DNA from: Paracoccaceae bacterium | GTDB lineage: Bacteria > Pseudomonadota > Alphaproteobacteria > Rhodobacterales > Rhodobacteraceae | NCBI GenBank assembly: GCA_021648225.1 | Contig: JAKITE010000009.1 | Span: forward strand, 1 to 42,402 | DNA length: 42,402 bases | Reading direction: 5' to 3' | Part shown: positions 16,206 to 25,071 of the stretch, in pieces | Position numbering within the stretch: position 1 is the stretch's first letter | Layout: each line of letters begins with the position of its first letter | Made by a program: the position numbers and the translations under genes | The notes under the pieces: model-generated | Told to the model about the DNA's origin: nothing | The model's input: only the letters and a program-made list of their open reading frames with translations | Databases searched by the model: none

Positions 16206-17628
16206 TTTTGACCAGATCACCGGTTTTTGGTTGCTCGTCCGCATCAAGACCATTCAACAATCTGAACAGTTCGATGCCAAATTCCGGCTGTGGGAAACCT
16301 TTGGTCAGATCAATCAGGGTATCGCGCCGCGTAACCTGATGGATCATCACCCGATACTGTTCCGCCCCCGGATTTTCCGTTTGATCCAGCCTGTTAAAAC
16401 TGTCCACAGTTTGCATCAGCGCATCGCGCATAGCCCTGTCGCGATTGCGCGAAAAACCGGCAAAGCGGATCAATTGGCCGTTAAAGCGGATCACGGTCAT
16501 TTGCAGATCACCGCGCCTGCCATTGCGGCGCAAAGCGATGCTGCCGGTGGCTGCCTCCATGCCGTTAATAGTAACATTGCGAATATCGGACAAACGCCGA
16601 CCAGACCTTTCCCGACGCGGAATATCATCAGCCCAGCCAGACAAATACCGCGTCAAAGATCCATCCGTATCGCGGGTGCCGGTCATTACCAATGTGGCAC
16701 CATTCGGGCCGGTGATGTTGATTTGCCGCGCTGCATTGCGAATGGTCAGCCCGTTTGCCGCCCGAAAGGTAAAGCCCATGGATGGGTGCAAAAACACCTG
16801 TCCTTGAGCAAACCCCTGCTGGCGGTTGTCGGCAAAAACTATGCCGTCAATGGCGGCCAGATAGCGGGCTTTATACCGATCCCCCGACAGGCCCGCCGCC
16901 AGTTCCCGCGCTATAATTTCACGCTCAACCGGCGCGGGATGATTGGCAAAAAACGGCACTTTTTCAGGGTTATAGCCCCTTCCGGCCATCAAGGCGCGCA
17001 ATTCCGAATTGGCGGTCATGGCGGCAATAAAATCTGCCTGTGCCTTCGGGTCATATCCGGCGTTTTGTAACAGAAGCATCCCTGCCATATCGGCGGCAAA
17101 TTCCTGTTCACGCGAATTGGCGCCAATATCCCCCAAAGCTGATTCCAGATTGTCGCGAATTGCATCCCCTAGGTTGTCGCCACCAAACAGGCTTTGGGTT
17201 AACGCAGCCAATGCGCCGTCAATCAAGGCATCTTTTTTCCCGGCTTCGCGTTGTTCCACATGCCGGTCGATCACATGGGATATTTCATGGGCCAGCACCG
17301 CTGCCAGTTCGGCCTCGTCTTTGGCCAATGCCAGCAATCCGCGCGTTACATAGACAAAGCCGCCGGGCAGAGCAAAGGCGTTTACCTCGGGGCTGTCCAG
17401 AACCGTAAAGGTCCAGTTTTCTTGCGAGCGGCTGGAAACCCTGACCAGATCACGGCCAATTCGTGCAACATATTCTGCCAGTGCGACATCCTGAATTGGC
17501 CCGCCAAACCGCGCCAGAATTTTGGGATTATCGCGCTGGCCAATTTCAATGCTTTGCTCTGGCCACTGCGCCAAAGCAGCCGAGGCCGAGAAAACCAAAG
17601 CGCTGATCGTCAAAATAAATCGTTTCAT
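16183..17628 (-). CDS. Exported M48-family metalloprotease with a C-terminal LysM-like segment
   Basis: A 481-residue zinc protease exported to the periplasm, in the BepA-like group that maintains outer-membrane proteins. The signal peptide is MKRFILTISALVFSASAALAQ. The zinc site is VLAHEISHVIDRH, with His114, Glu115 and His118, and the third ligand is probably in REQEFAADMAGML. An upstream segment, VNAFALPGGFVYVTRGLLAL, is typical of the family. The C-terminal 60 residues (QVTRRDTLIDLTKGFP to GDLVKIIAATPR) resemble a LysM-like motif. Unlike E. coli BepA I see no clear TPR block. It is convergent with ubiB and overlaps it by 23 bases. Confidence 0.92.
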   Translation of the reverse strand: MKRFILTISALVFSASAALAQWPEQSIEIGQRDNPKILARFGGPIQDVALAEYVARIGRDLVRVSSRSQENWTFTVLDSPEVNAFALPGGFVYVTRGLLALAKDEAELAAVLAHEISHVIDRHVEQREAGKKDALIDGALAALTQSLFGGDNLGDAIRDNLESALGDIGANSREQEFAADMAGMLLLQNAGYDPKAQADFIAAMTANSELRALMAGRGYNPEKVPFFANHPAPVEREIIARELAAGLSGDRYKARYLAAIDGIVFADNRQQGFAQGQVFLHPSMGFTFRAANGLTIRNAARQINITGPNGATLVMTGTRDTDGSLTRYLSGWADDIPRRERSGRRLSDIRNVTINGMEAATGSIALRRNGRRGDLQMTVIRFNGQLIRFAGFSRNRDRAMRDALMQTVDSFNRLDQTENPGAEQYRVMIHQVTRRDTLIDLTKGFPQPEFGIELFRLLNGLDADEQPKTGDLVKIIAATPR

Positions 17629-17814
17629 CCATTTGCCTTTTCTTTGCTTTTATATTGGTGCTTGACCAAGAATTTACCAGCTTTCGCCTAAATATCAGAC
17701 AAGTGCATCAAGCCAGATTATAAAATAATTTGTTCAAATCTTCAAAATCAGCTGTTCTATCGTTGAAATCTGGAACAACCGGATTCGAATTTTTTATAAA
17801 GCTAGGGGATCATT

Positions 17815-18009
17815 ATGAATATCAAAAAATCATTTCTTGCCATAACGCTGTTTGCCATGCTTGGCGCCACCAGTGCTTGTGAAATTTTTGCCACCGAACA
17901 AGAGGTCGTGGACCCTGCAACCGGTGAGATCACTATTGTGCCTGTTGCACCGCGCGAACCCTATTCCGGTAGTGACCGGGGCACTGGCGGTGGTGGCGGT
18001 TGGGGTTAA
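17815..18009 (+). CDS. Small exported protein, possible lipoprotein
   Basis: A 64-residue protein with an N-terminal export signal (MNIKKSFLAITLFAMLGA) followed by TSAC. Cys at about residue 22 could be lipidated, but the residues before it fit the lipobox only loosely. The mature part is short and acidic, then ends in a Gly-rich tail (RGTGGGGGWG). The ribosome site AGGGG lies about nine bases before ATG. It precedes the caspase-fold gene by 34 bases on the same strand and may be co-transcribed. I do not recognise a family. The 186 bases upstream are AT-rich and should contain the promoter. Confidence 0.7.
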   Translation: MNIKKSFLAITLFAMLGATSACEIFATEQEVVDPATGEITIVPVAPREPYSGSDRGTGGGGGWG

Positions 18010-18043
18010 TCCCTTGCTGACTATTTATTAAAGGAATTTTAGA

Positions 18044-20491
18044 ATGACCCATGTGTCAAAAAGGCTGCGTCATGCCCTAAAAAGGCTGATGCTGGCTGGA
18101 ATTATCTGTATTCCCTTTGGTTTATCCGCACAGACACTGGTGCGCGGTGCGGGCGTATTTGGCCTGCCCGACATGCAGATCGACCTGTCGGTTCGCGCGG
18201 CGGAACGCTATGCAATTGTGATTGGCAATGGCGATTACGACTATGTATCCGGCCTGAAAAATGCCAATGCCGATGCAAGGCTTGTTGCCAGTTTTCTGCG
18301 CGATCAAGGCTATGAAGTGATTGAGCGCCATAACCTTACCAAACTTGGTTTTGAACAATTATTGCGCCGTGTGCTGTTTGATGTTTCCAAACAAAGCGAG
18401 GTCATTTTTTATTACGCCGGGCATGGTTTGCAAATCGGTTCGGGCAATTACATTGTGCCGGTAGATGCCAATCTGGATTCTGCCTATGACGTGCCGTTTG
18501 AAACCGTTTCGCTGGAAAGCCTTGTGGCAATCATAGGCGCGCGGGCGCGCATGCAAATGGTTATTCTGGACAGTTGTCGCAATAACCCGTTTGAGGGCAT
18601 CACATCGCTTACCCAGGCCGATAGCCAGTTAAGCGAAACCCGCGAAGGCTTTTCGCCATTTTCCGCGCCGGTAAATTCGCTTTTGGCATTTTCAACATCG
18701 CCCGGGCAGCTTGCGCTTGATGGCGATGGTTCCAACAGCCCTTATACTTCGGCATTGATCGAAGCCTCGGTCGCCAACCCGAATAAATCGGTTGCCGCCA
18801 TATTAGAAGACGTGCGGCGGATGGTATATGAACGCACCAATGGCCAGCAGGTGCCTTGGGAAAGCTCAACTTTAGTTGAGCAAATCACCTTTCGACCCAC
18901 TGATGCAATTACCATAAATGCCCCGGTCATTGAATCGGGCGATGCATCACGCACTTTGGCCAGCATTGGCAATGTGCTGGAATTACCCGGAGAATCGGTC
19001 GCGGCGGGGGTGATTGATATTTCCCTGAATGCAACGCTTAGCCCTGAAATCGAGGTTGGCTCTGCCATGCGCGAGGCATTGGGCCTGTCGGAAAATGATA
19101 CTTTGTCAATCATGCAACAACCGGTTGGCGGGCGGCTTTCATTTCTGGACAGTAACGGAATACGGGTTGCGTCAGATATGACCGGCGCGGTCAGCCGTGG
19201 GATGGATCAGGTGCTTTATTCCAACAATATGCCGCAAACCAATGCCTCGTTCACGGACGGAGTTGTCTATTCCGATGAATTCAGCGTCTTGGTGAATGGG
19301 CAGGAAAGGGCGGTTCGCATCGCGCTTGAAGGCAATACCTGTGATGTCGAAGCCGGCGACCATCTTGACCCGGAGGGTTCCGGCCTGACCCGTTATGCCA
19401 ATGAAATTCGCCCCGAAATTGCTTTGCAGGCCTGTCTTCAGGCAGTTGCGGAAAACCCGCAAGTCGGCCGTTTTCATTACCAGCTTGGTCGCGCTTATCG
19501 GGCCTTGCGGCGGTATGACGACGCCCGCGCCGCATTTGAAGCCGCACGAGATCTGGGCCATACCCGCGCATGGGTTGCCATCGGTAATTCCATCGCAGAC
19601 GAGGCGCGCCGCAGCGGTGGTGTTTCCAAAGCCCAGGTTCCTGACGAAGCATTGGCCCATTACATCATCGGTGTTGACCAAGGCGACCCCTATGCGTTTT
19701 ACGCGCTTGGCCGTCAGCTGCTTCGATTTGAAACCAATGCCGATTTGCGTGAACAAGGGTTTAACCTGATGATGCGCGCGCTTGAGGTCGGCCATACCTT
19801 TGCCATGAACGAGCTGGGATATTTTTATCTCGATCAGGATTCCGAATGGTTTGAACCGGCTCGCGGCTTGCGGTATTTGCGCGAAAGCGCGTCGCGGGGC
19901 GATATTTACGGGTTCAACAATATGGGGCTGGTTTATCGTGACGGCATGGGCGGCACTGCCAAAAATGTGCAAACCGCATATGACTGGTTTTTGCAAGCCG
20001 CCGAGGGTGGACATCCAAATGCGCCGGGCAATATCGGGTTGCTATATGAACGCTTTGAGCTTGGCCGTACCGGTGCTGCTGAAAAAGCCATGGAATGGTA
20101 TGAGCTGGGTATTGAGCGCGGTGATCCATGGGCCGGTGTTGGCGCTGCATATGTTATTCTGGAACAGCGCCCCGATGGCTATGCCAATACCGATGCAGCA
20201 CTTTTTGCCGGAAAAGCCGCTGCCTTAAGTGACCCGGATGCCAAAAAAGAAGCCATGGGCCTGCTGGGGCGAATGAACCGCAATCAGGTTGATTCCGCCA
20301 CCCAGCAATTTATCTCTGATCTTGGGGTTCCGATAACCATTGACGGCGCCTTTGGGGCCGGAAGCCAGACCGCGCTTGACCAGATTGCGGTGCAATTTGG
20401 CACAACCGCACCAAGCGGGCGTGTTGACCGGCTGGTTTTTCTGGCGGGGCTGTATTGGACAACCACACCGTTTCGGGTTGATCTTTATTAG
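18044..20491 (+). CDS. Exported caspase-family (C14) protein with Sel1 repeats and a peptidoglycan-binding-like tail
   Basis: An 815-residue protein. The signal peptide ends near GLSAQ (residue 29). The caspase p20-like domain (about 50-250) has RYAIVIGNGDYDYVSGLKNA, catalytic His127 in FYYAGHGLQIG and catalytic Cys178 in VILDSCRNNPF, so the dyad is intact. A middle region of about 270 residues has no domain I recognise. Residues about 450-745 hold TPR/Sel1-like repeats (FHYQLGRAYRALRRYDDARA, FNNMGLVYRDGMGG, APGNIGLLYERFELG). The C-terminus contains PITIDGAFGAGSQTALDQ, resembling a peptidoglycan-binding type 1 repeat. Known bacterial caspase homologues cleave after Arg/Lys or act in regulated proteolysis and cell death; the substrate here is unknown. 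Confidence 0.9.
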   Translation: MTHVSKRLRHALKRLMLAGIICIPFGLSAQTLVRGAGVFGLPDMQIDLSVRAAERYAIVIGNGDYDYVSGLKNANADARLVASFLRDQGYEVIERHNLTKLGFEQLLRRVLFDVSKQSEVIFYYAGHGLQIGSGNYIVPVDANLDSAYDVPFETVSLESLVAIIGARARMQMVILDSCRNNPFEGITSLTQADSQLSETREGFSPFSAPVNSLLAFSTSPGQLALDGDGSNSPYTSALIEASVANPNKSVAAILEDVRRMVYERTNGQQVPWESSTLVEQITFRPTDAITINAPVIESGDASRTLASIGNVLELPGESVAAGVIDISLNATLSPEIEVGSAMREALGLSENDTLSIMQQPVGGRLSFLDSNGIRVASDMTGAVSRGMDQVLYSNNMPQTNASFTDGVVYSDEFSVLVNGQERAVRIALEGNTCDVEAGDHLDPEGSGLTRYANEIRPEIALQACLQAVAENPQVGRFHYQLGRAYRALRRYDDARAAFEAARDLGHTRAWVAIGNSIADEARRSGGVSKAQVPDEALAHYIIGVDQGDPYAFYALGRQLLRFETNADLREQGFNLMMRALEVGHTFAMNELGYFYLDQDSEWFEPARGLRYLRESASRGDIYGFNNMGLVYRDGMGGTAKNVQTAYDWFLQAAEGGHPNAPGNIGLLYERFELGRTGAAEKAMEWYELGIERGDPWAGVGAAYVILEQRPDGYANTDAALFAGKAAALSDPDAKKEAMGLLGRMNRNQVDSATQQFISDLGVPITIDGAFGAGSQTALDQIAVQFGTTAPSGRVDRLVFLAGLYWTTTPFRVDLY

Positions 20492-20517
20492 ACACAACCC
20501 CTTCCCCTTTGGGTAAG

Positions 20518-20555
20518 GTCGCGCCGCGGGGGCTCAATGCCCCCTGCGGCGCGAC
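20518..20555. repeat. Long GC-rich hairpin between the caspase gene and cobQ
   Basis: GTCGCGCCGC (20518-20527) pairs exactly with 20546-20555, and GGGGGC (20528-20533) pairs with 20539-20544. The result is a 16-pair stem with one bulged T (20545) and a five-base loop TCAAT. It starts 27 bases after the stop codon of the caspase gene. There is no clear T-run on the plus strand. It could be a terminator that works without a U-tract, or a dispersed repeat such as an REP variant; only one copy is in the window. Confidence 0.6.
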
Positions 20556-20598
20556 ATTTATTGTTGCTCAAGCCTTTGCCCTGTGCCACTGAATTCAT

Positions 20599-22056
20599 AT
20601 GGTAAAAACACCGGCAATTATGATTCAAGGCACCGGCTCCAATGTTGGTAAATCGCTGCTTGTGGCGGGCATTTGTCGTGCTTTGGCCAATCGCGGCCTG
20701 AAGGTTTATCCGTTCAAGCCGCAAAATATGTCCAACAATGGCGCGGTAACCGATGATGGAGGCGAAATTGGTCGCGCGCAGGCATTGCAGGCCATGGCTT
20801 GCCGCATTCCCAGCTCGGTGCATATGAATCCGGTATTGCTAAAGCCCGAATCCGAAACCGGCGCGCAAGTGATGGTGCAGGGCCAGCGGCTTACCAGTGT
20901 TGCAGCGCGCGATTATGCGAAACTGAAACCAACCCTGCTGGCCGCTACGCTGGACAGCTTTGCCAAATGTTGTGAACGGGCCGATATTGTGATTATCGAG
21001 GGTGCAGGCAGCCCTGCCGAAACCAACCTGCGCCAAGGCGATATCGCCAATATGGGCTTTGCCGAGGCGGCGGACATTCCGGTCATTCTGGCAGGCGACA
21101 TTGATCGTGGCGGGGTGATTGCCCAGATTGTCGGCACCAAAACCGTGATTTCAAAACCTGACGCCAGCCGGATCAAAGGCTTTATCATTAATAAATTTCG
21201 CGGTGATCCAACCCTGTTTTCCGAGGGGTTCAAAACCATAGAATCCCTGACCGGATGGCAGGGTCTGGGCACCGTGCCGTGGTTTGGCGACAGCCATAAA
21301 CTGCCCGCCGAAGACGCGCTTGATATTCGTTCCTCCGGTTCCGGAGATTTCAAAATCGCGGTGCCGCAATTATCGCGCATGGCCAATTTTGATGATCTTG
21401 ATCCGCTGGCAGCGGAGCCGGGCATAGAAATCTGTTTTGTGAAACCGGGTCAGGCTTTGCCCGGCGACGCCAATCTGGTGCTTATCCCCGGCAGTAAATC
21501 GACCATTGGCGACCTGAAATTTTTCCGTCAGCAAGGCTGGGATATAGACCTGAAAGCCCACGTGCGGCGTGGCGGCAAGGTGCTGGGTATTTGTGGCGGC
21601 TATCAGATGCTGGGCCAAAGCATTTCCGACCCGTTGGGTATCGAAGGGCCAGCAGGCAGCATCACAGGGCTTGGTTATCTTGATATTAAAACCGTGATGG
21701 CACCGCAAAAACAGCTTACCAAGATCACCGCAAAACATCTGGTCAGCGGCGCACAAACCCGAGGATATGAAATCCATATCGGCCATTCGGACGGGCCGGA
21801 CAGGGACAACCCTGTATTTAGCATCGCCGGAAAACCCGAGGGTGCAAGATCAAAAGACGGTTTGGTTTCAGGCACTTATCTGCACGGCATTTTTGGTGCG
21901 GACAGTTTTCGCAACGCATGGCTGGCTGAGCAGGCTGCGGCGCATTCCGGCCTGAATTATAACGCAACGGTCGAGGATACGCTGGACCAGCTTGCCAAGC
22001 ATCTGGAGCAAAATCTGGATATCGACGCAATTTTGGCCCTCGCAAATCGCGGCTAA
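20599..22056 (+). CDS. cobQ: Cobyric acid synthase CobQ (CbiP)
   Basis: A 485-residue ATP- and glutamine-dependent amidase that amidates four side-chain carboxylates of adenosylcobyrinic acid a,c-diamide in cobalamin synthesis. The N-terminal dethiobiotin-synthetase-like domain has IMIQGTGSNVGKSLLVAGIC and YPFKPQNMSNNGAV. The C-terminal glutaminase domain has LGICGGYQMLG with nucleophile Cys332, and GTYLHGIFG with the catalytic His. Length is normal. It stands alone: no other cob gene is in the window, so it either belongs to a scattered pathway or supports salvage. The next gene begins 38 bases later on the same strand. Confidence 0.96.
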   Translation: MVKTPAIMIQGTGSNVGKSLLVAGICRALANRGLKVYPFKPQNMSNNGAVTDDGGEIGRAQALQAMACRIPSSVHMNPVLLKPESETGAQVMVQGQRLTSVAARDYAKLKPTLLAATLDSFAKCCERADIVIIEGAGSPAETNLRQGDIANMGFAEAADIPVILAGDIDRGGVIAQIVGTKTVISKPDASRIKGFIINKFRGDPTLFSEGFKTIESLTGWQGLGTVPWFGDSHKLPAEDALDIRSSGSGDFKIAVPQLSRMANFDDLDPLAAEPGIEICFVKPGQALPGDANLVLIPGSKSTIGDLKFFRQQGWDIDLKAHVRRGGKVLGICGGYQMLGQSISDPLGIEGPAGSITGLGYLDIKTVMAPQKQLTKITAKHLVSGAQTRGYEIHIGHSDGPDRDNPVFSIAGKPEGARSKDGLVSGTYLHGIFGADSFRNAWLAEQAAAHSGLNYNATVEDTLDQLAKHLEQNLDIDAILALANRG

Positions 22057-22094
22057 CCCTTGTTGTTGCAGCTCGTATAGGCCACATAAACCGG

Positions 22095-22712
22095 ATGGAT
22101 ATGCAGCCAGATATTTTTGAAAAGCTCCGCCGCGTTACCGCGATGGCGCAAGTTAACGCATCATCGGATTTTGATCTTAATCCGGCGGTGCGGCAACAGC
22201 TTGCCAAAAACCGCGTGTTGCGGCCTGCTTCGGTTTTGATCCCGCTGATTACACGCAACACTGGCGTGCAGGTTATTCTAACGCGGCGCTCCGGCAATCT
22301 GTTGCATCATCCCGGTCAGGTGGCCTTTCCGGGTGGCAAGGTGGATGCCAGCGATGCCTCTGCCAAAGACGCGGCCCTGCGCGAGGCCGAAGAAGAAATC
22401 GGCTTGCCGCGCCGGAATGTCGAGATTATCGGCGCCATCGCCCATCACGAAACCATTACAAATTTTTCAGTTGTGCCGTTTCTGGGCCGGGTGATCAAGG
22501 ATTTCACCCCTATTCCCGAACCGGGGGAGGTTGCCGAAGTTTTTGAGGTTCCGCTCTGGTTTTTGCTTAATCCCGGGAATTACCAAACCCAAAGCAGGGA
22601 CTGGATGGGGCAAAAAGGATCCTATCTAACCATCCCCTATGGCCCGCATTTTATCTGGGGGGCGACGGCGCGCATGCTAAAAGGGCTGGCAGACAGGGTG
22701 GCGCAATTATGA
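22095..22712 (+). CDS. Nudix hydrolase, CoA pyrophosphatase (NudL) type
   Basis: A 205-residue Nudix enzyme. The segment LTRRSGNLLHHPGQVAFPGG is the signature of the CoA diphosphatase subgroup, which splits CoA and its derivatives to phosphopantetheine and 3',5'-ADP. The Nudix box runs from Gly80 to Leu104 (GGKVDASD... REAEEEIGL); the Glu usual in the first half is replaced by Asp, which is common in this subgroup. Two ATGs lie two codons apart; the first is used. Its last codon overlaps the cca ATG (ATGA at 22709-22712), so the two genes are coupled. Confidence 0.92.
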   Translation: MDMQPDIFEKLRRVTAMAQVNASSDFDLNPAVRQQLAKNRVLRPASVLIPLITRNTGVQVILTRRSGNLLHHPGQVAFPGGKVDASDASAKDAALREAEEEIGLPRRNVEIIGAIAHHETITNFSVVPFLGRVIKDFTPIPEPGEVAEVFEVPLWFLLNPGNYQTQSRDWMGQKGSYLTIPYGPHFIWGATARMLKGLADRVAQL

Positions 22713-23848
22713 AAGTTATTTCGGAAAAATGGCTGTCAGATCCGGCCACGGTTGCGGTTTTTACCATGCTGGAAGATGCGGGTTTCAAGGCATATGCGGT
22801 TGGCGGCTGTGTTCGGAACTCGGTTTTCGGGGTTGGCGTTAGTGACATTGATATCGCCACCGACGCGCGGCCCGAACAGGTGATTGATCTGGCGACAAAT
22901 GCAGGCCTGAAATCCATCCCAACCGGCATTGATCATGGCACTATTACGGTGATCAGCAACACAACCCCGTTTGAGGTCACGACCTTTAGGCGCGATATTG
23001 ATACTGATGGCCGCCACGCAAAAGTGCAGTTTTCCGATGATATTTTGCAAGATGCACAGCGTCGGGATTTCACCATGAATGCGCTATACTGCAACATTTC
23101 CGGTCAAATTATCGACCCGCTTAACGGCATTGATGACACGGTCAACCGGCGGTTGAAATTTATCGGCGACCCGCAAAAACGCATTCAGGAAGATTACCTG
23201 CGGATCTTGCGATTTTTCCGGTTTTACGCCCAATATTGTGACCCTGAAAACGGCATTGATGCCGATGGTTTGGCCGCTTGCGCCAGCAATCTGGACGGGC
23301 TTGAAACCCTTTCGATCGAGCGTATTACCAGTGAAATTCGTAAATTACTGGCGGTGGATAATCCGGCACCTGCGCTGGCTGCGATGGCCAAAAGCGGGGT
23401 TTTGATGCGCATATTGCCCAACGCAAACCCGCAATTTATTGCGCCGCTGGTGGCCTTGGAACAAGCGCATAATATCAAACCGGACTGGCTGCGGCGGCTG
23501 GTTGTGATCGGGGCAAATGGCGCGGGGCAGGCCCTGCGCCTAAGCAAAGCCGAAATAAAATATCTGGCAAAGCAAGGCCAAAACCTGCCGCCTGCTGAAA
23601 CTGCTTATCGCTTTGGTGCTGACATGGCGATAAATGACGCATTGGTTCTGGCGGCCACATTGGGCACGGAACTACCACCCGAAACCATGGAGCAAATTGC
23701 GCTGGGTGCAGCCGCGAAATTTCCGGTTGTTGCGGCGGATTTAATGCCGCGCATTGCTGCGGGGCCAAAGCTGGGTGCGGAACTGCGCCGGTTGGAAGAC
23801 CGCTGGATCAAAAGCGGGTTTAGGCTGGACAAATCCGATTTGCTTTGA
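22709..23848 (+). CDS. cca: CCA tRNA nucleotidyltransferase
   Basis: A 379-residue class II nucleotidyltransferase adding or repairing the 3' CCA end of tRNAs. The active site has AYAVGGCVRNSVFG (GG at 32-33) and VSDIDIAT with metal ligands Asp46 and Asp48. The RRDFTMNALY and EDYLRILRFFRFYAQY segments are the conserved nucleotide- and RNA-recognition elements of the family. Length fits the short alphaproteobacterial version without an HD domain. It overlaps the Nudix gene by four bases. No tRNA lies in the window. Confidence 0.95.
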   Translation: MKVISEKWLSDPATVAVFTMLEDAGFKAYAVGGCVRNSVFGVGVSDIDIATDARPEQVIDLATNAGLKSIPTGIDHGTITVISNTTPFEVTTFRRDIDTDGRHAKVQFSDDILQDAQRRDFTMNALYCNISGQIIDPLNGIDDTVNRRLKFIGDPQKRIQEDYLRILRFFRFYAQYCDPENGIDADGLAACASNLDGLETLSIERITSEIRKLLAVDNPAPALAAMAKSGVLMRILPNANPQFIAPLVALEQAHNIKPDWLRRLVVIGANGAGQALRLSKAEIKYLAKQGQNLPPAETAYRFGADMAINDALVLAATLGTELPPETMEQIALGAAAKFPVVAADLMPRIAAGPKLGAELRRLEDRWIKSGFRLDKSDLL

Positions 23849-23884
23849 AATGGTCATAAAAGCTTACCTAAATCGGACATCTAA

Positions 23885-24484
23885 ATGCCCTTTGACACAA
23901 TAATAACCCTGTTTGCCCTGCTGCTGGCCATGGTTTGGACACCGGGGCCGAATAACGCCATGCTATCCGCATCGGGCGCGCAATTTGGCCATCGCGCCAG
24001 CCTGCCGCATATTCTGGGCGTCGCATTCGGTTTTCCGATCATGCTGTTTATCATGGCATTTGGTTTGGGAGAGGTGTTTTTAGCCTCGGTATTATTACAA
24101 GAAACCCTGCGTTGGGTCGGTGCGGCGATGTTGCTTTTTGTGGCTTATAAAATCGCCACCGGCAAACGCCCGGGCAAAACCGGCGCGCGCCGCCGCCCTT
24201 TCAGGTTTTACGAGGCCATTGCCTTTCAATGGATCAACCCCAAAGCATGGGCCATGGCAATCGGTATTGTTGCCACGTTTATAACAGGCGAAAATCCGTT
24301 GTTAGAGGCATCCATCGCCGCCATCCTTGCGTCATTGGCCGGGCTGACCTCGGCCAATGGCTGGGTGTGGTTCGGGGTGTGGATGCAGCAATGGCTGCAC
24401 ACAGACCTGCGATTCAGAATATTCAATCTGTGTATGGCCAGCATCATTGTGTTTGGCATCGTCATTTTGTTGCTGGATAAATAA
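23885..24484 (+). CDS. LysE/RhtB family amino-acid exporter, copy 1
   Basis: A 199-residue inner-membrane protein with about six membrane segments. It carries the family motif MVWTPGPNNAMLSASGAQFG near the N-terminus, then FQWINPKAWAMAIGIVATF in the middle. Members export amino acids or related metabolites; the substrate cannot be told. It begins 36 bases after cca. Its TAA overlaps the start of a second LysE-type gene (TAATG), so the two form an operon and could act as partners. Confidence 0.92.
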   Translation: MPFDTIITLFALLLAMVWTPGPNNAMLSASGAQFGHRASLPHILGVAFGFPIMLFIMAFGLGEVFLASVLLQETLRWVGAAMLLFVAYKIATGKRPGKTGARRRPFRFYEAIAFQWINPKAWAMAIGIVATFITGENPLLEASIAAILASLAGLTSANGWVWFGVWMQQWLHTDLRFRIFNLCMASIIVFGIVILLLDK

Positions 24485-25071
24485 TGCTGCCTGAACTTGC
24501 CCTTGTGATCTTTGTTTTTGCCGGTCTGGCAACGCCGGGGCCAAATGTTATTATGTTGTTATCTTCGGGTGTGCGGTTCGGGTTTAGACGCAGTCTGCCG
24601 CATATTTTTGGTGTAGCCCTCGGGGTTGGGGTGATTGCCGGCCTTGCGGGACTGGGCGTGGCGGCAGTGTTGCTGAACATTCCCGCATTGGCATTGTTAT
24701 TCCGAATTCTGGCTGCTGCATGGATTTTATGGCTGGCATACCGGTTGTTAGTATCAGCCAACGCGCCCAAAGACCAAAGCGGCGAAAAACCCTTTACGCT
24801 GGTGCAGGCGGTTCTGTTTCAATGGGTCAATCCCAAGGTCTGGGCCGTGGCGCTGGCCGCAGCGGCGGGGTTTGGCGGCGGTGCATCATTGCAAATTGAA
24901 TCGCTGCAGCTTGCGCTGGTTTTTACATCTATAAATCTGTTTGTCTGCCTGTTCTATACCGCCACCGGAAGCAGGCTGCGACCCCTGCTGGCAAGCCCGA
25001 AAATATGGCGCCGGTTTTTGATTGTGATGGCGGCGTTAATGGCCCTGTCAGCGCTGCTTGTTTTTCTTTAG
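24484..25071 (+). CDS. LysE/RhtB family amino-acid exporter, copy 2
   Basis: A 195-residue paralogue of the preceding gene, with the matching motif LATPGPNVIMLLSSGVRFGF and the central LFQWVNPKVWAVALAAAAGF. It has about six membrane segments. The ATG shares a base with the stop codon of copy 1. The sequence differs enough that the duplication is old, so distinct substrates or a hetero-oligomer are possible. Its 3' end overlaps the minus-strand GGCT-like gene by 24 bases. Confidence 0.92.
   Translation: MLPELALVIFVFAGLATPGPNVIMLLSSGVRFGFRRSLPHIFGVALGVGVIAGLAGLGVAAVLLNIPALALLFRILAAAWILWLAYRLLVSANAPKDQSGEKPFTLVQAVLFQWVNPKVWAVALAAAAGFGGGASLQIESLQLALVFTSINLFVCLFYTATGSRLRPLLASPKIWRRFLIVMAALMALSALLVFL

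Noticed and set aside
16057..17070. Plus-strand open frame of about 337 codons opposite the M48 protease
   Set aside because: Shadow of the protease gene, with no family signature, and it begins inside ubiB.
17763..17800. TTGAAA and TATAAA ahead of the small exported protein as a promoter
   Set aside because: The spacer is 26 bases, too long for a sigma-70 promoter.
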